From Triops longicaudatus (taxonomy: Eukaryota; Arthropoda; Branchiopoda; Notostraca; Triopsidae), in NCBI GenBank assembly GCA_022885665.1, contig JAGQDJ010000073.1, positions 62,001 to 126,000 of the forward strand: a DNA stretch of 64,000 nucleotides. The letters are read 5' to 3'. Each line of letters opens with the position of its first letter. The stretch's first letter is position 1. The translations under genes and the position numbers were made by a program. Below the pieces are notes generated by a model. The model saw only the letters and a program-made list of their open reading frames with translations, made no database searches and was not told where the DNA came from. Of the stretch, positions 36,991 to 49,900 are shown piece by piece.

Positions 36991-39900
36991 AAACGGTAGG
37001 AACGGGAGTTCTATTGTTGCGTGGCTGAGTTTCCAGGTAGGAACGGTAAGAGGACGGAAGAGAAAGTTGGGTTGAAGGTTGTGCTAGTTGGCAGCTAAAC
37101 TGGAAGAACCAACAATTCGCGCAAGCCAGGAGCTTAACTTACATATAGTAAAAAACTGCAAAGAAAACGAAGCAAGACTGAAATAATAACAAAAAGAGGA
37201 AGGAAAAAGGAAACAAGCCAGAAAGAGAGAGAGAGACTAGGACATTTTTCCCGAACCTTTCCTTTCGACATGCAAAAGGGTCAATCACCGTGATATAGAG
37301 CGTCACAATTTTTGAGAAAATTTTAAGACGTATTTACACAGTTTTGTGGGCAACTTTTAGTAATTAATTCGAATTTTTTAATTATTTCTGATTTTTTATT
37401 TTTATTTGGTCCAATTAAAGCATGAACGCAGAGTTGTAAACAATTGCTGCGAGAAGGCTATTTCGAAGACGCCTGAAGAATGAACATGTTAAGGCCCCTT
37501 TCACAATTAATTCCATTTAACTTGTTATGGAGATCAACGTAGATTTCGTGTTACGGAAAATAAATGCGTCATTCGCTCTACTGCGACCACGCTAACAGCC
37601 ACATTCCCTTTCTCAAGTGAAAGTACACTGCCCACAATTATTTCGCAAACTGTGGCATTTGCGAATGTAGTACACGGGATAAACATTTGGCACAGCAACC
37701 TTTACCTCGTTATGCGCGGATTCTGGTGAGCGATGCATATGCATTTGTATAGGAAACTTCGTTATACGCGGGTTTGAATGAGCGTTTGACATGTGTTTAC
37801 AATACACAGCCTCGCGTTTCGCGGCTTGCCGTATTTCTAGTAAGCGCGTCCCTGCGTTACCTCGTTATGCGCGGGAAACGGGATAGGGAATCCTGTACTA
37901 ACCTCCCGCGTATAACGAGTCCTTATGGGGAAATCCCGTATTGCGTCACGTCAAGCAATTCCCCTTTAGCTTAGGGAAATGGCTTTAACGATCTCTGCCT
38001 TTTTTCAAGTTCAGGCGTCGTTTTTATGGAACCTGTTACGAATGTTTGAAGAGACAAGAGGGTAGATGATGCTTAAAAAAAGGAAAAATACAGAAAAAAA
38101 TGAAAAAGAGGGAAGAAATTTTGGAAGGAATGCTACGTTTATTTCGGCTTCGCCTAAGCGTCCATGAGTTTCTATGCTGTTTTCTGTCGAGGCCAGTGAA
38201 CTCGGGTGACGATGTGGCCTACATTTAGTGCCTTGCCAAGACCAGTTGGCCATTCGCTGTGATATTTTCCGTGCTAATAAGGATTAATAGTCAAGAGCGT
38301 GCAAACGCCTTTTACTTTGACGCTCTGCGAAAACTGCGCTTTTAAAAATCTTAAAGAAAACACAGGAAGTGAGATATTACTTCCTGCGCTACGAGATAAA
38401 AATAATCAATAATAGAACGCATATGAGGCAGTACTGCACAACACAAGCATTTAAACGTAAGAAACACCGAACGTAACCCAAAAATATCCTGAAAATTACC
38501 TGAAAATTCGGTAATTTCATACATTCGCTACAATCGATCTTTTAACCAAACACTAAGAACTTTAAAATTAAGAACAGTACAGAAGAACTTTTATAGAACT
38601 GTAATATTTCCAAAAATAAGCAATGGAAAATATGGATTTTTTAAAACTATTTATTTTTGGATTTTTTTAATTTTAATTTTTATCGAAAGATAAAGTGAGG
38701 AAAAATACGTATAAATACAGGATTTGAAAACTTTTAAGAAGGACTTGACTTCAAAGTCAGTAAAATTGCGTGAAGCGTATTTCCACAAAAGAATAATCAT
38801 GTAAAAAATTCTTGGAAATTTAGAAAAATACGTATAAAAACAGGAATGTACAGCTTCCTTTGATAAAATTAGCCTTGCAGAAGGATACGTGTATGTACAG
38901 TATAGAACGCTCAGTACTGCACGCAATGTGTCGCGTAAACGATCGAATCCAAGGCAACCTAATTTAACCCAGTCCGGGACATGTGAGATGGTATTGTTTT
39001 TGCAATCGTTAAGGAATCCGTTATATAAGTCCAGTTCGGAATCGTGTTCAACCAGGAGTTCGTTCACCTCGAGAGCTTTTTTTCTTTTTTTTTTCTGGTG
39101 ACGTTCAATATATCGACGCCTCGTGCTGCTTTTCCTTCCTTTCAAACTTTTTTCGTTCACTTTGTTTGAGAAAGGCAAGCAAAGAACGAAAAAGTTAACA
39201 GTCTAGGGCTCTAAACTTTCTGAAAGTTCAAACGCGTGGCACTAGGCACGCAAGCAATTCTTGGGTGACTTTTTCGATTGTCTGGTATGTTTATCACTTA
39301 TCTACGAGTGTATAAAAATTCAGAAAATTTCGCAACGGAATTCCATTACATTCTTTTTATTGAGTTCTTCCTGTTGTAAGGCTCATTGTAAGCTAATGAG
39401 CCTCATGTTGATAGACAGGCACGAATTGATCTGATTTCGTGTAAAGGTTATTGAACTCCGATCAGAAAAAAATACTGAGTTCCATTGTTACTGGAAATTC
39501 TATACTTATTTTCCAAAGTTATTCTTGTATAAGTTGCGTTGTTTTCATGGTTTCAGAGACTGCATAAAATTGTTTACATAATTAAAGCTTGAAGCATTAC
39601 GAGTTCATTGTTAAGACCAGTGTTGAGGAAATTCGTAATTTATCCAAAAATCCAGAATTTTCTAATTATATTGTTATGGTATTTTTTTAATTTTTTTCTG
39701 TTACGCTCTTAAGAATCGCAAGCTTTAAAATTCCATTATTAAGAGTATAAGAATCTTCAATATTTTCTTTGGAACTGCGAAGTTTGTTCGCCCATTTACG
39801 CATTTAGCACAACATCTAAACTTTGCCCTAAAAAAACGTGTTAGAAGCAAAATTTTTCGCAATTTTTAAGAGATTTGTCAAGATGTTAGAAGCGTTGTTG

Positions 39901-40145
39901 TTATTGTTAGCCTCGTATATTGTTACCCAAAATACTTCATATTTATTTGTAATTTAATTTTACTGTAAATACGCGTTTGCTCTAGAATTTCATTGCTGCA
40001 TTAAGCTTCCGTGTAAAGGTGTATTGCGGTTTCCCTGCAGACTAGTTACAATAGTGGAACTATCGTGATAAGGGCAATAACCTAAAGTCGACCTACTTGC
40101 TTTGCCAACGGACCCTTTTTTTACCTCTTCGCGCGAAAAAAAAGG

Positions 40146-40336
40146 ATGAATCCACAAAAACTTACGATGCAGCTAGCTCCTCCGGAGATCATTCAGCACG
40201 AATTCTCAAAGACCCCCCTCCCCACCAAGATGACCAGTGACGTCACCACAACACTACCTCCAACCGCTATCTTGCAAGAGTTTCCTCCTAAAACATTAAA
40301 AAATGAAAACAAAACCGAAATAGGTTTCAAAGCCTC
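40146..40336 (+). CDS. Candidate alternative 5' exon (64-residue Pro/Thr-rich N-terminus)
   Basis: An ATG at 40146 opens 63 codons plus two bases, rich in Pro, Thr and Lys (for example MNPQKLTMQLAPPEI near the start). It is less AT-rich than its flanks and has no stop until after a plausible donor, CCTC followed by GTAAAA at 40337. Phase 2 again fits the ABCG second exon at 46615, where the join would read GFKAS-SESNK. I recognise no domain in it, as expected for a variable cytoplasmic N-terminus. Coding status and linkage to the ABCG gene are both unproven; reading on without splicing it stops immediately (TAA at 40338). Confidence 0.33.
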
Positions 40337-40512
40337 GTAAAAGCATTGGTACAGATTGTTAGGAACTTTCAGTGTTCTTAACAATCAAAGAACAAAGTTC
40401 TTTAAGTCTTATTGTTGGAGAATATTTCCAATGATAGAAAATGGGGAAAATATGAATATGAAAATTGAAATAAAATTGAAAATAAAATTTTGCTGTTTGA
40501 ATTTTGTTTATA

Positions 40513-41010
40513 CAGTTAAGTGTTCGTTATAACGAGCACATTGAAAACGGAATATTTGTTACAAAGTTCGTTATATCAGGTTTGTTGTGCCTTACTTACC
40601 TTAAAATAAATTTATTGTAGCCGAAATTTTGTTAAAAATGGGATCATTATAACGAAGTTTTACTATTAAAAGTAAATTAGATAATAAATAGTATAGTAGT
40701 GTTTCTTTATAACGAACCCGTTTATAACGAATTTTCTGCCTTAAAAGGCGAATTTTAAGGACTTGAGGTACGTAAATCTAAAGAAAAATTGCCTGATGTA
40801 ACGGAAATCGGATATAACGAAAGTAAAGTACAAATGGAAAATAAAAACAGTAGAAACTCGTTATAAAGAACCTTTGTATAACGAACTTTCAACCACAGTT
40901 AACGGGTTTTGAGGTCATGGGGTATGTAAATATACATAAAAGCGACTGAATTAGTGAACTTTGATTTTCTAAAGTTTTTCTGGTTTCCGTTGGTTCGTTA
41001 TAGCGACATT
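40513..41010. mobile_element. pogo/Tigger-like MITE fragments
   Basis: The text CAGTTAAGTGTTCGTTATAACGA at 40515 is preceded by TA, and an imperfect inverted copy (CATTATAACGAAGTTTTACTA) ends near 40671. Further copies of TTATAACGAAC-like text continue at 40700-41010, including CAGTAGAAACTCGTTATAA. Terminal CAGT with nearby GTTATAACGAA and TA flanks is typical of pogo/Tigger-type non-autonomous elements. No transposase frame is present. Confidence 0.5.
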
Positions 41011-41527
41011 CTAGCCGTTTTTATTGTATTTTCTGTGTAATTTAAGTTACCGTTTTTGATTTTCTGTTTATTTTTGTCTGTAGCTGTCTCTTTTGTCTTT
41101 TCTGTTTTTTTATTTAGTTTTGTTTTAAGCCATTGTTGAGGTGGCGTGGTTTGTTTGTTTTGCTTTTCATCGCGAAACGTGCCGTGAGATTTTGGTCAGA
41201 GAATTCACGCGCTCCGCCGAGTTCAAAGACCCTCTCAAGGCAACTCAGCATTATATACACACTACGCAACCACATATAAAAACACTGTAGACAAATTTAC
41301 ATGCGAAGAGCTGCAGACACCAAAAAGGGCTGGATCTGGGCTAATGTGTATCTATTGTCAACGTAAATCTTTACAGTAAATATATTGCACTCTTTCCCTT
41401 CACTGACATTTTGATAATTTAACAATGTAAATATAGTAAGTTAAGTTTACGATGGTTGTCAAAAAATAAAAAAGTATTTATTGTAAAAGTATTATTTAAA
41501 AGATAATATAAGTAATAACATTATACA

Positions 41528-41528
<1 letters not shown>

Positions 41529-41587
<59 letters not shown>
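41529..41587. repeat. AAT/ATT trinucleotide microsatellite
   Basis: About twenty perfect AAT units. Confidence 0.95.
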
Positions 41588-41589
<2 letters not shown>

Positions 41590-42536
41590 TTTTAATATAA
41601 AAATATTAGCACAGTGAACTTTTAAAAGGGTAGAGGGTAGTGGAGCTCTGGAGGCGTGGCTATGTCAGGGAAGCGAAAGAAAAAAAGGTGAAAGTTGCTT
41701 CATTTCCCAAAATAAAAAAGAAGTTTTAAGAACTAGAGCCAAAAAGTTGTTCTTTTTGTCCTTCCTTGAATGTAACCGCACTAGCTGCTCCTAAAATCGC
41801 AGAGAGCTTTCGTCGGTCATTGAACTCTTGTGTTGTACTCCTATAAGAGTCTAGCCCAGGCAACCAAAAAACGTCAATATATCAGTCACAGATGGGAATT
41901 AATCGAAAAGCCGTAAATAATGAGGCAAAATTGGAAAACGCACCACGAACAAGTTTTTTGTACCGCATTTCGTTATTTGTCGCAGTGCCAGAGTAAAATT
42001 AACTTAGAAATTAATACACAAAAGTTACTGCAATCTTAGCCAGATGCCTAAATAATTAATGTAGGCATAAATGATTGCATCAATTTTATTTTCAGTTCGT
42101 TACAGAAATGTCCAGGTGACGTAAATTTCGACAATTAGTCCATTTGAACAAAGCCAGTTGCTTTCAAAATTGTTGAAAGCTATCAGAGTACTTAGACGAA
42201 CAATGTCCAGCAGATTCGCTCGAGAATTTTGCCAAACAGCCCAAAAATGCCTATAACCATTGTTCATATTTCCAGAATTTTCCTCTATTTCTTTTTAAAA
42301 TGTCGAGAAATTATCTTTTTTTGCAATTTTAACTTAATATCGAGTTCGCATCTTGTCTAGGATAATAAAGTTGCTTATTACCCTAAAATATCAGGTGTTA
42401 CATATTTTTAAGATTTGTACTGTATTTTTCGCAGATTTAAAATGTGCAATATTTCGCGCGATTTTTTAGATTGTTTTTAATGTTGTTTATTGATATAGTT
42501 CTTGTTTACTTCATTAAGGATAATAGAACCACTGCT

Positions 42537-42572
<36 letters not shown>

Positions 42573-43883
42573 GATATAAAAAGCGAAGAGAAGTGGAGCA
42601 GAATTTTAGCTAAAATCCGGGTTCATTTTTCGCTGCGTAAGAAGCTTAGGAATCCTCTTACCGTTTGCGTCACATTGGTCGGGCAAAAGGATGTCATTTC
42701 AGATAACTATGTAGGCTCAAAGTGCCGTGCTTCCTATGATATGTACTTTGCATTTAATGAAGTAGAATACTACAAAAAAATCTTATGGGTAAAGGCATTC
42801 TTATGGCGCAAACATTTCCAGGCGCTGCCAATTTTCATTATTGGCAAGCGCGAGTCCCTTCCCTTTGGGAAGCCATACGACAGCTAGAACTGCTTCGAGC
42901 ATTGCCTGAACCTGTCCCGCGCTCCCTACGGCATAGGGCGTGCGGACAGTTTTAGGCAGCTGGTGGTGAAGCAAATAAAATTCGGACGCAGTCTGTACCC
43001 CATATTTTGTACGGTCCCGTAGGTTGAAGCTGCAGGAATTCTCCAAGCTGCAGTGCCAAGTGAGCCGAGTTAAAAGTGCATGTACATTCTCTCTTGCTCT
43101 CGGTCTTCCGAATCCAGGACATTTGGGATCGTTTTTTAACCGGTCAAGGTACTAGCAAGTAATTGGAGTGTGATCCACTCCCGCAGACACAGAGGTGAAT
43201 GAACCCAAGACGCGTTTCGTTTTCATATAGACAGGAAAGACACTCCCCCCCCCCCTTTCTTAAACCAAACACAATGTGTCAGACACACAAAACCACAACA
43301 ATCTCGTGTTTATGCTAGAGTCAAATGAGGGGAAGGAGTCAGCCAAACCGGGGTGAAAGTTTCATCGCTGAGATAAAATGGAAAACTTTTACTTAACCTC
43401 TAAGATTTCTTACCTTGGCCAACAATGGAGTCATGGAAATTGTTGTTTATTTTGCATTGTTAGCTTAGGAGAAATTGAATCTAAAGGTTTAAAACTTAAG
43501 CCCTTATAAAGGCAACAATGAAGTCAAGCTTTAGATTATTATGTTATGTTAGAGAAATAAAATAAAAGCTTCAACGGGTGCTAGCAACAATATACCTTAA
43601 TAATACTTTAGATAGTTTGGTTAGTCAAGCTGAAAGTCAAGATAGGAACTTAGCAACAATAGATTCGAATATTATGTAACTTTGTATTGTTAGATACGAT
43701 AGATACGATCCTGAAAAAAAAATCAATAATGGAAACTAATGATTTCCGTAATAGCTAAAAAACTATGAATTCAAATACCTCTAAAAGCTTGACAATAATC
43801 ACTTGCTTTATTACCACTCGTCATTGTTACGTAGTTCGAGATCAAGTGTCCCGAGTTGAGAAATGTAGGGAAACAAGTCACGA

Positions 43884-43990
43884 CCCCCCCCCCCCCCCCC
43901 CNCCCCCCCCCCCATAGTCAAGCAACGGTACTCCCGGAGGAGCGACCCTTGGAAGAACTTATGGTGAACGGGGCGGGGGGGGGGGGGAGG
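43884..43990. repeat. Poly-C and poly-G tracts facing each other, with one unresolved base
   Basis: A C run of about 30 with an N at 43902 is followed 60 bp later by a G run of about 13 in a G-rich patch. Together they can form a hairpin. The pattern resembles the G/C-tract transposon end at 53397-53477, but terminal repeats are not clear here. Confidence 0.6.
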
Positions 43991-44538
43991 TGAAGAAGGA
44001 GGGGGTGCGATCTTACGAGGTATAAAGGTTTCCTCAGCTTCCTTTAGCCATTTTAGCCCAGCAACGGTTGTTAAAGTGTATATACCTCTCAACCCTATAA
44101 GTACTTACGCAAGTACGTACTTGGTCATTCTTGGTCCGTGAGTGTATAAAGAACGTACTCGCACTTGTCTCACGTACTTGTGTTCTGTTTACGTGTCCTT
44201 AAATTCACTAAACCCCTAAAAGTTTCATTGTTGCACTTTGCAGAGTGAGTTTACATTGTAAAGTGAATTTAAAGTGCTATTGAAAAAGGTCACGCCCCAG
44301 AGGTCCAATGGCGTGATTTTAGGGGAGGCACAACTGCTCTGGGTATAGTTAAAAGCCGTAGAAGCGCTAGTGTGACCTTGCCTCTACTTCCGAACGCAAA
44401 AAAAAGGGGACTCGAGCCAAGAAGGAAAGATTGAAGAACCGTTGGAGGCTGTTCCAAGTCTGGTGGCAGTGCGGTAGTAGTAGACACTTGGGTAGTAGTA
44501 GTGGTCGTCGTCCGAAAGCCCGGTGTGTAAGTTTGACG

Positions 44539-44580
44539 TATATATAGGCAACGCCAGGCCGGGCTTTACCTTTCAGTTGA
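44539..44580 (+). promoter_or_regulatory. Core promoter of the ABCG gene: TATA box and initiator
   Basis: TATATATA at 44539-44546 is followed by TTTCAGTTG, whose TCAGTT at 44573-44578 matches the arthropod initiator. The A at 44575 lies 29-36 bases from the TATA bases, the normal spacing. The segment from here to about 44720 is GC-rich. This would give a 5' leader of about 320 nt before the ATG at 44895. Confidence 0.6.
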
Positions 44581-44894
44581 GGCTTCCATAATCGGCCGAC
44601 CTGTTGGATCTTGCGCACGCTCGCGTGCACACAGCTTGGCCGGGGGAACTGGCATTGCCGCGGCGTGCGGACTACACACAGGAACGCGTCAGTTTCGGTG
44701 CGTCGATTATTTCCAATGGGCGCGTTTTTGGATAGAACAGTGTTTCAATGGGCTGTGATTTGTTAAGTGATCTTTATAACGAACCTTAAGTGATCTTTTA
44801 CACCAGAAGTTCCAGAAAATTAAGTTTAAAGACAATTTTTTGGATTAAAAGATTTTTTTGGATTTAAAAAGAAAAAGTGATTTCACCAGTGGCC

Positions 44895-46910
44895 ATGATG
44901 TCTAAATTGGATGCAATACTTGTGCCACCCACCGAAGCCCTCCTAGGGCGTGTGTCAAGGTATTTAGTGCGCTTTAAGGCGAAAAAATTGCAATACAACC
45001 GTTTTCTAGTCAATTTTGGCTCAATTCTAGAATGTTGGAAAAAACTGGGACAGTTGGTCAGCTTTTACCCATTTTGGCGTACCCGATTTTTCTCGTCAGG
45101 TGTTAACTTGTGTGCCTTTTTGCCCAAAAATGCGTAAATTTAATACGCTTAAATTGAGGTATAGGATAAAGATTTAAAATAGCACAAAATTTAAAAGATA
45201 ATTACTATTTAAAAAGTTTTTCGATCTTTAAGGCACGTTTTACAAAGCAAATAAAGAAACTGAGACAGACTACATGGGTTTTACCTTTAGGCTGTACTCG
45301 TTTTTTGTAGACAATAGGTTATACAATCTTTAATCAATAAAAAATTTATATTTAATACGTATAAAGCTGAATTTAATTAAGACAATATTTCGAAGCTATT
45401 CTAATGATATTTAAGCGAGTTATAAAAAGGAAAGAAAATAATAGTTTCGTGTCCATAATTTACGTTCAACAAATAAGAAAAAGAAAGTGGGACAGATAGC
45501 ATGGTTCTTCCCGTTAGGTCGTATCCGTTTTTTGTGACAGCTCCTTAAATAGTAGCTAAAATGCGTGGATATAACAGTTTTGGGATGAGATAGACGAGAG
45601 AGAATGTTTTTTTAGAAGTTTTCTGGGCTGCAGCGACCTTGAGGAGGTTTATCAATGTGTTGGGGTGAAAGAAGCTTTTAATGGGTGGAATTTTGGGATT
45701 TTCGGTGATTTTAGGAAGTTTTAGTTATCTTCAGTGATCTTTTCGTCCTTTAGGCACGTTTAAAGAAAGCAAGAGCCTTGGGATATTTTGAATGAGCTTA
45801 GCGAGGGCAAAGGGTATATAGTGCATTACATTGATGAAAGCCATGCGTGCCGTGGATTGATTGGTTCTCCATCGAGCTAAGTCTGTTCGGAGTCAAGTGT
45901 GTGTAGTCATAAACGAAGGAATAATGTAGTCCTCAGCACGAAAATTCCATTGTTGTGTAGGAAAAACATTTCGTAGCTTTTTTTTAAAGCAATTCGATAA
46001 GTTTACGTCATTAAAATGGCTTCAATGTTTAAGCAGCTGTTTATTGAACATATCATTTGTGGCTTCCTTTACTGTTTTTATGGTAAAAAAATGTATATTT
46101 TATGGCTGTGTGTCAATTGATATTTCGTTTGTAATTATTTACTTATTTTTAGTGCAGTGCACTCCACGTTTTGGAATCAACAGCTCCGCTTAAGTAGATA
46201 TTTGGCTAACGGTAATGTTTTAGCCCCGTTACGCCCATGCAAACTAACTTCGGATAAATGCATAATTTCATTTTGAGAGTAAAATTTTCAAGTTGCGCTT
46301 GCTTTAGGAGGCATAGTAACGTCGGCCATGTGAATAAAGATGAATAAGAATACAAATAAAGAGTTTTGAACCTGGGAATCGCATTACGCCATATTATTTT
46401 AAAATCTTCGACAACAAGCGAAATTTCGACATTTCACCATTGATACGAGACTTACTAAGTTAATTGTATTGAAAAACAGGGAAAGAAACATCCTAACGAG
46501 TACACATTGTGGTAAAAAGTCGTTATTAAGAAATCAGCGTATTAAATTGCTTCTATTTGCAAAAATAAAATGGTTTTGTGTTTTTTATTGACTCAGTTTT
46601 CTTGTTATTTACAGATCGGAGTCAAACAAATCTCAGCCACTGGATCTACAGTTTTCGGATTTGACAGTGGCGTTAGGGAAACACCCTAACAAGCGAGTCT
46701 TGTTAGATGGAATTTCTGGCCATGTGCGACCGGGAGAAATGCTGGCAGTTATGGGACCTTCGGGTAAATTTTTTTTTTTTTTTTTTTACAAATTTTGCAC
46801 GCTATTTTCCCATATTGTTCTCGCTTTGGAGTTTTTCTTTATTTTCGTAATAAATTCTGTGTCAAGAATTTTTGCACCGTTATGATTTTTTGAAAGCTTT
46901 GTTGTTACAA

Positions 46911-46979
<69 letters not shown>

Positions 46980-49900
46980 TATTCTTGTTTTTTATGCGTA
47001 GGGTCCGGGAAAACCACCCTTTTGAATGCGTTGTCGGGAAGATTGCCGGAGGGTATGTTGGAGAAAGGACTCATTATGCTGAATGGCGAAAAGTTGAACA
47101 AAAAACTGCGCAGGAAAATTTGTTACGTCCTGCAACACGATATTTTCTTTCCGGGTCTTACGCTGAAGCAGACATTACGGGTAAATTTCGTTATTTTAAC
47201 CCTCACTTACCCTCTCACGAATCTTAAATAAGAATAAGCCTGAATTTGTTCATAAAATTATATTAAAAAAAAAATTAAAAAAATTTAAGTAATTCCCAAC
47301 CTTTTTTGTTTTCAGTTTCTTTTCATATTTCCGAAAACTTTTCAAAAATCGAAAGCTTTCTAGATGTTGCCAGCTAATTTCCTTTACTATTTTACTTCTT
47401 TAGATTTTTTAAAATATTTTTTATTTTTATTTATTTATTTTTTGCTTTTCTTAACAGTATACAGCGATGCTAAGATTACCGGATGAACTGTCGTACGAGG
47501 AAAAGATGGAACATGTGAACCATATTATCAAGATTTTAGATCTGCAAGCGTGCCAAGATACGAGTAAGTTCTTTTTCACAAAATAAAGATAAATAAAGTC
47601 AACGAGCCAGTTCGTGTAGAACTTGTTGAGAGAGAAAGCTAATAAATCTACTTTTCTTTCGTTTTTGACGTTTTGCAGTAATTGGAGATTGCATGATGCG
47701 AGGACTGTCCGGAGGCGAAAAGAAACGTGTCAGCGTGGCTACAGAGTTGCTGACAAACCCATCTGTCATGCTTTTGGATGTAATAAAGCCTTCCATTTTC
47801 TTTTATATGTTTGCTCTATTTTTTGACAATAATATTCTCAATTTTCTTTTAGCATTTGTTTTTCAGGAAAGTTAAGTTTTATTGATTTCTTACATTTCGA
47901 GTCCTATTTTTTAATCATTCTTTTTTTATTTAGTTTCATTTAATTATTTTTAGTTAGTTTCATTTATTTTTAGTTAGTTTAGTTAGCAATTCCTTGCTTG
48001 TTTATTTTAATTATCTTATTTTTTATTTTATTTGTTATTGTTATGAATTTTTGAAAAATCTATATTTAATAACACTCAACATCTTATCACTTATCGCTTT
48101 CAATTTCTATAATTTAAGACTTCATTGTTAATTATTTTTTTTTTCGTTTTGATACATTGTTCTGAATGAATATTTGAAAAAAAAAGGCTGAGTTAACGTG
48201 CGTTTTTCGTGTTTGCTTACTATAGGAACCGACATCTGGCTTGGATTCGAGCACAGCACACAATCTTATGTCCACTCTGCAGCAATATGCGCGCCAGGAG
48301 CACAAAACTGTTGTCATAACTGTACATCAACCGTCGTCACAAATCTTTTACATGTTCGACCGGCTTTTGCTGCTGTGTAATGGCCAGGTAACGAAGCTAA
48401 ATAAGACACGTCTGCATAAAAATCCAAAAAGCAAGCAAAAAGAGACGAGAAAGAAGCGTTCAGTCGCAGCCAGACGTTTCTAGACCTTGACTTTTATTAT
48501 TTTTAGACGGCGTACTTTGGCAAAGCCCGGAAAGTTGTCGACTTTTTCGAAGGCATTGGACTGCCTATTGAGCCTCATTACAATCCCGCAGACTTTATGT
48601 GTAAGTTAAAATTATTTGTCTCCCTAGAACTCGTTTTACAAATTTTCTCATTTATTTACTTTATTTTGTTTAATTGAAAAGGCATTTTTAGACATTCTGT
48701 AAGTCCTTGCATAGGTCTTCACTTATTTAGATTAACTTTTTAACTATTTAGATTGATTTATAAATATTATCCGACTTTCTAAACGGATTTTTTGAGCATT
48801 GTTCATCAATTTGTCTTTCTACTTAACTATAGGAAAGTTATTGCCATTCTTTAAGACGTTTTCTAATAAATTTATATTTTTTATAATTTTTTAATGTTTT
48901 TAATTTACTTAACGTTTTCTAATAAATTTACTGAACAAATTTAAATTTATTTACTGGAAAGCGTATTTTATTGTCCTTTGTTGTTACCTCATTTTACTGA
49001 ATGAGTGATTATCGTGCCTTTTTAACTTGATTTCAAAAATTTAATTTTTTAAACATTTATTTTCGTACTTTGGCAGTGGAGCAAATTCGAGGGTTACCAG
49101 AGAGACGGGAAAGGATAGTGAAAGCGTACCGGGAATCGGTGGTTCGTCAAGAGGCGTTTCCTTCTCGATTCATCACTGACGCGGACGCTAATTACATGAC
49201 TTCGACCAGTACTCTGTATGAAAACTTCCTGGAGGGTTCTCAAGAACTCAATGGTACTTATTTTGGCCTTCTTGTGTCTTCTTTTGTTTTATGGTTTACA
49301 AAAAATGAAAAAAAGATGGACCAAAGCAAAACAGCCTCCCCTTGTTGGTGTAGATGCTCCAGTGACCGAACCAGTACCGCAGCAAGTACCGGAATGCGTC
49401 TGCCAAACGCCTAATTGGCTTCTCCCAGCACGGTTGGACACAACGCCCAAACAATTGGAAACCCGAGTCGAACTTGATGGACATCTTGCCAATGTTTACA
49501 GCAGAATAGGTAACTAAATTTATCATAAGCTCTATTTTTAACTCACTAAAAAATTGTCATCGAAGTTTAATGAAAACCGTTGATTCTGCATTAATTTTTA
49601 TTTTTATACACAAATATTTCGTTAATTTTCAGTTCGCATATTTCGTTTTGTTGAGTGTGATTTACGTTCTTAAAGATACGTTTTTAAAGATAAAGTTTAA
49701 AAGATAAACGTACGCTTTCATAAAATGTACATTTTGAAGATACACTTTCGAAATTTGCCAGAAATACTTCATTTTTGGTATTTTTGAATTATTTTTATTT
49801 TTTTTATATTTGTAATGGTTTGTTTTAAGTTTCTTTCGACCCGGTTTTCGAAATGGTTCATTTCTTTTGAATTTGTTTTTTATTATTATTTTTGGAATTT

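Larger units (their letters stand above)
27007..40145. other. No complete gene; repeats and possible long intron
   Basis: I found no recognisable protein. Supportable contents are a dispersed repeat at 27271-27405, a roughly 201-bp duplication at 36655-36990 and pogo/Tigger-like fragments around 37600-37975 (CCTCGTTATGCGCGGG facing CCCGCGTATAACGAG). An unrecognised minus-strand open frame lies at about 38790-39178. A GC-richer, CpG-containing stretch lies at about 29000-29280. A 32-nt ATG frame at 33720-33751 precedes GTAAGT in phase 2. Confidence 0.35.
40337..44538. other. No complete gene; transposon fragments and microsatellites
   Basis: Contains pogo/Tigger-like elements at 40513-41010, an AAT microsatellite at about 41529-41587, a poly-T run at 42541-42566 and a poly-C/poly-G pair at 43884-43990. 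A somewhat GC-richer patch at 42840-43080 has broken frames and no recognised product. Confidence 0.4.

Noticed and set aside
42444..42887. 147-residue plus-strand open frame
   Set aside because: It reads through a poly-T tract as polyphenylalanine and has no recognised domain.
43811..44092. Pro/Gly-rich minus-strand frame
   Set aside because: It comes from the poly-C and poly-G tracts, with an unknown base inside.
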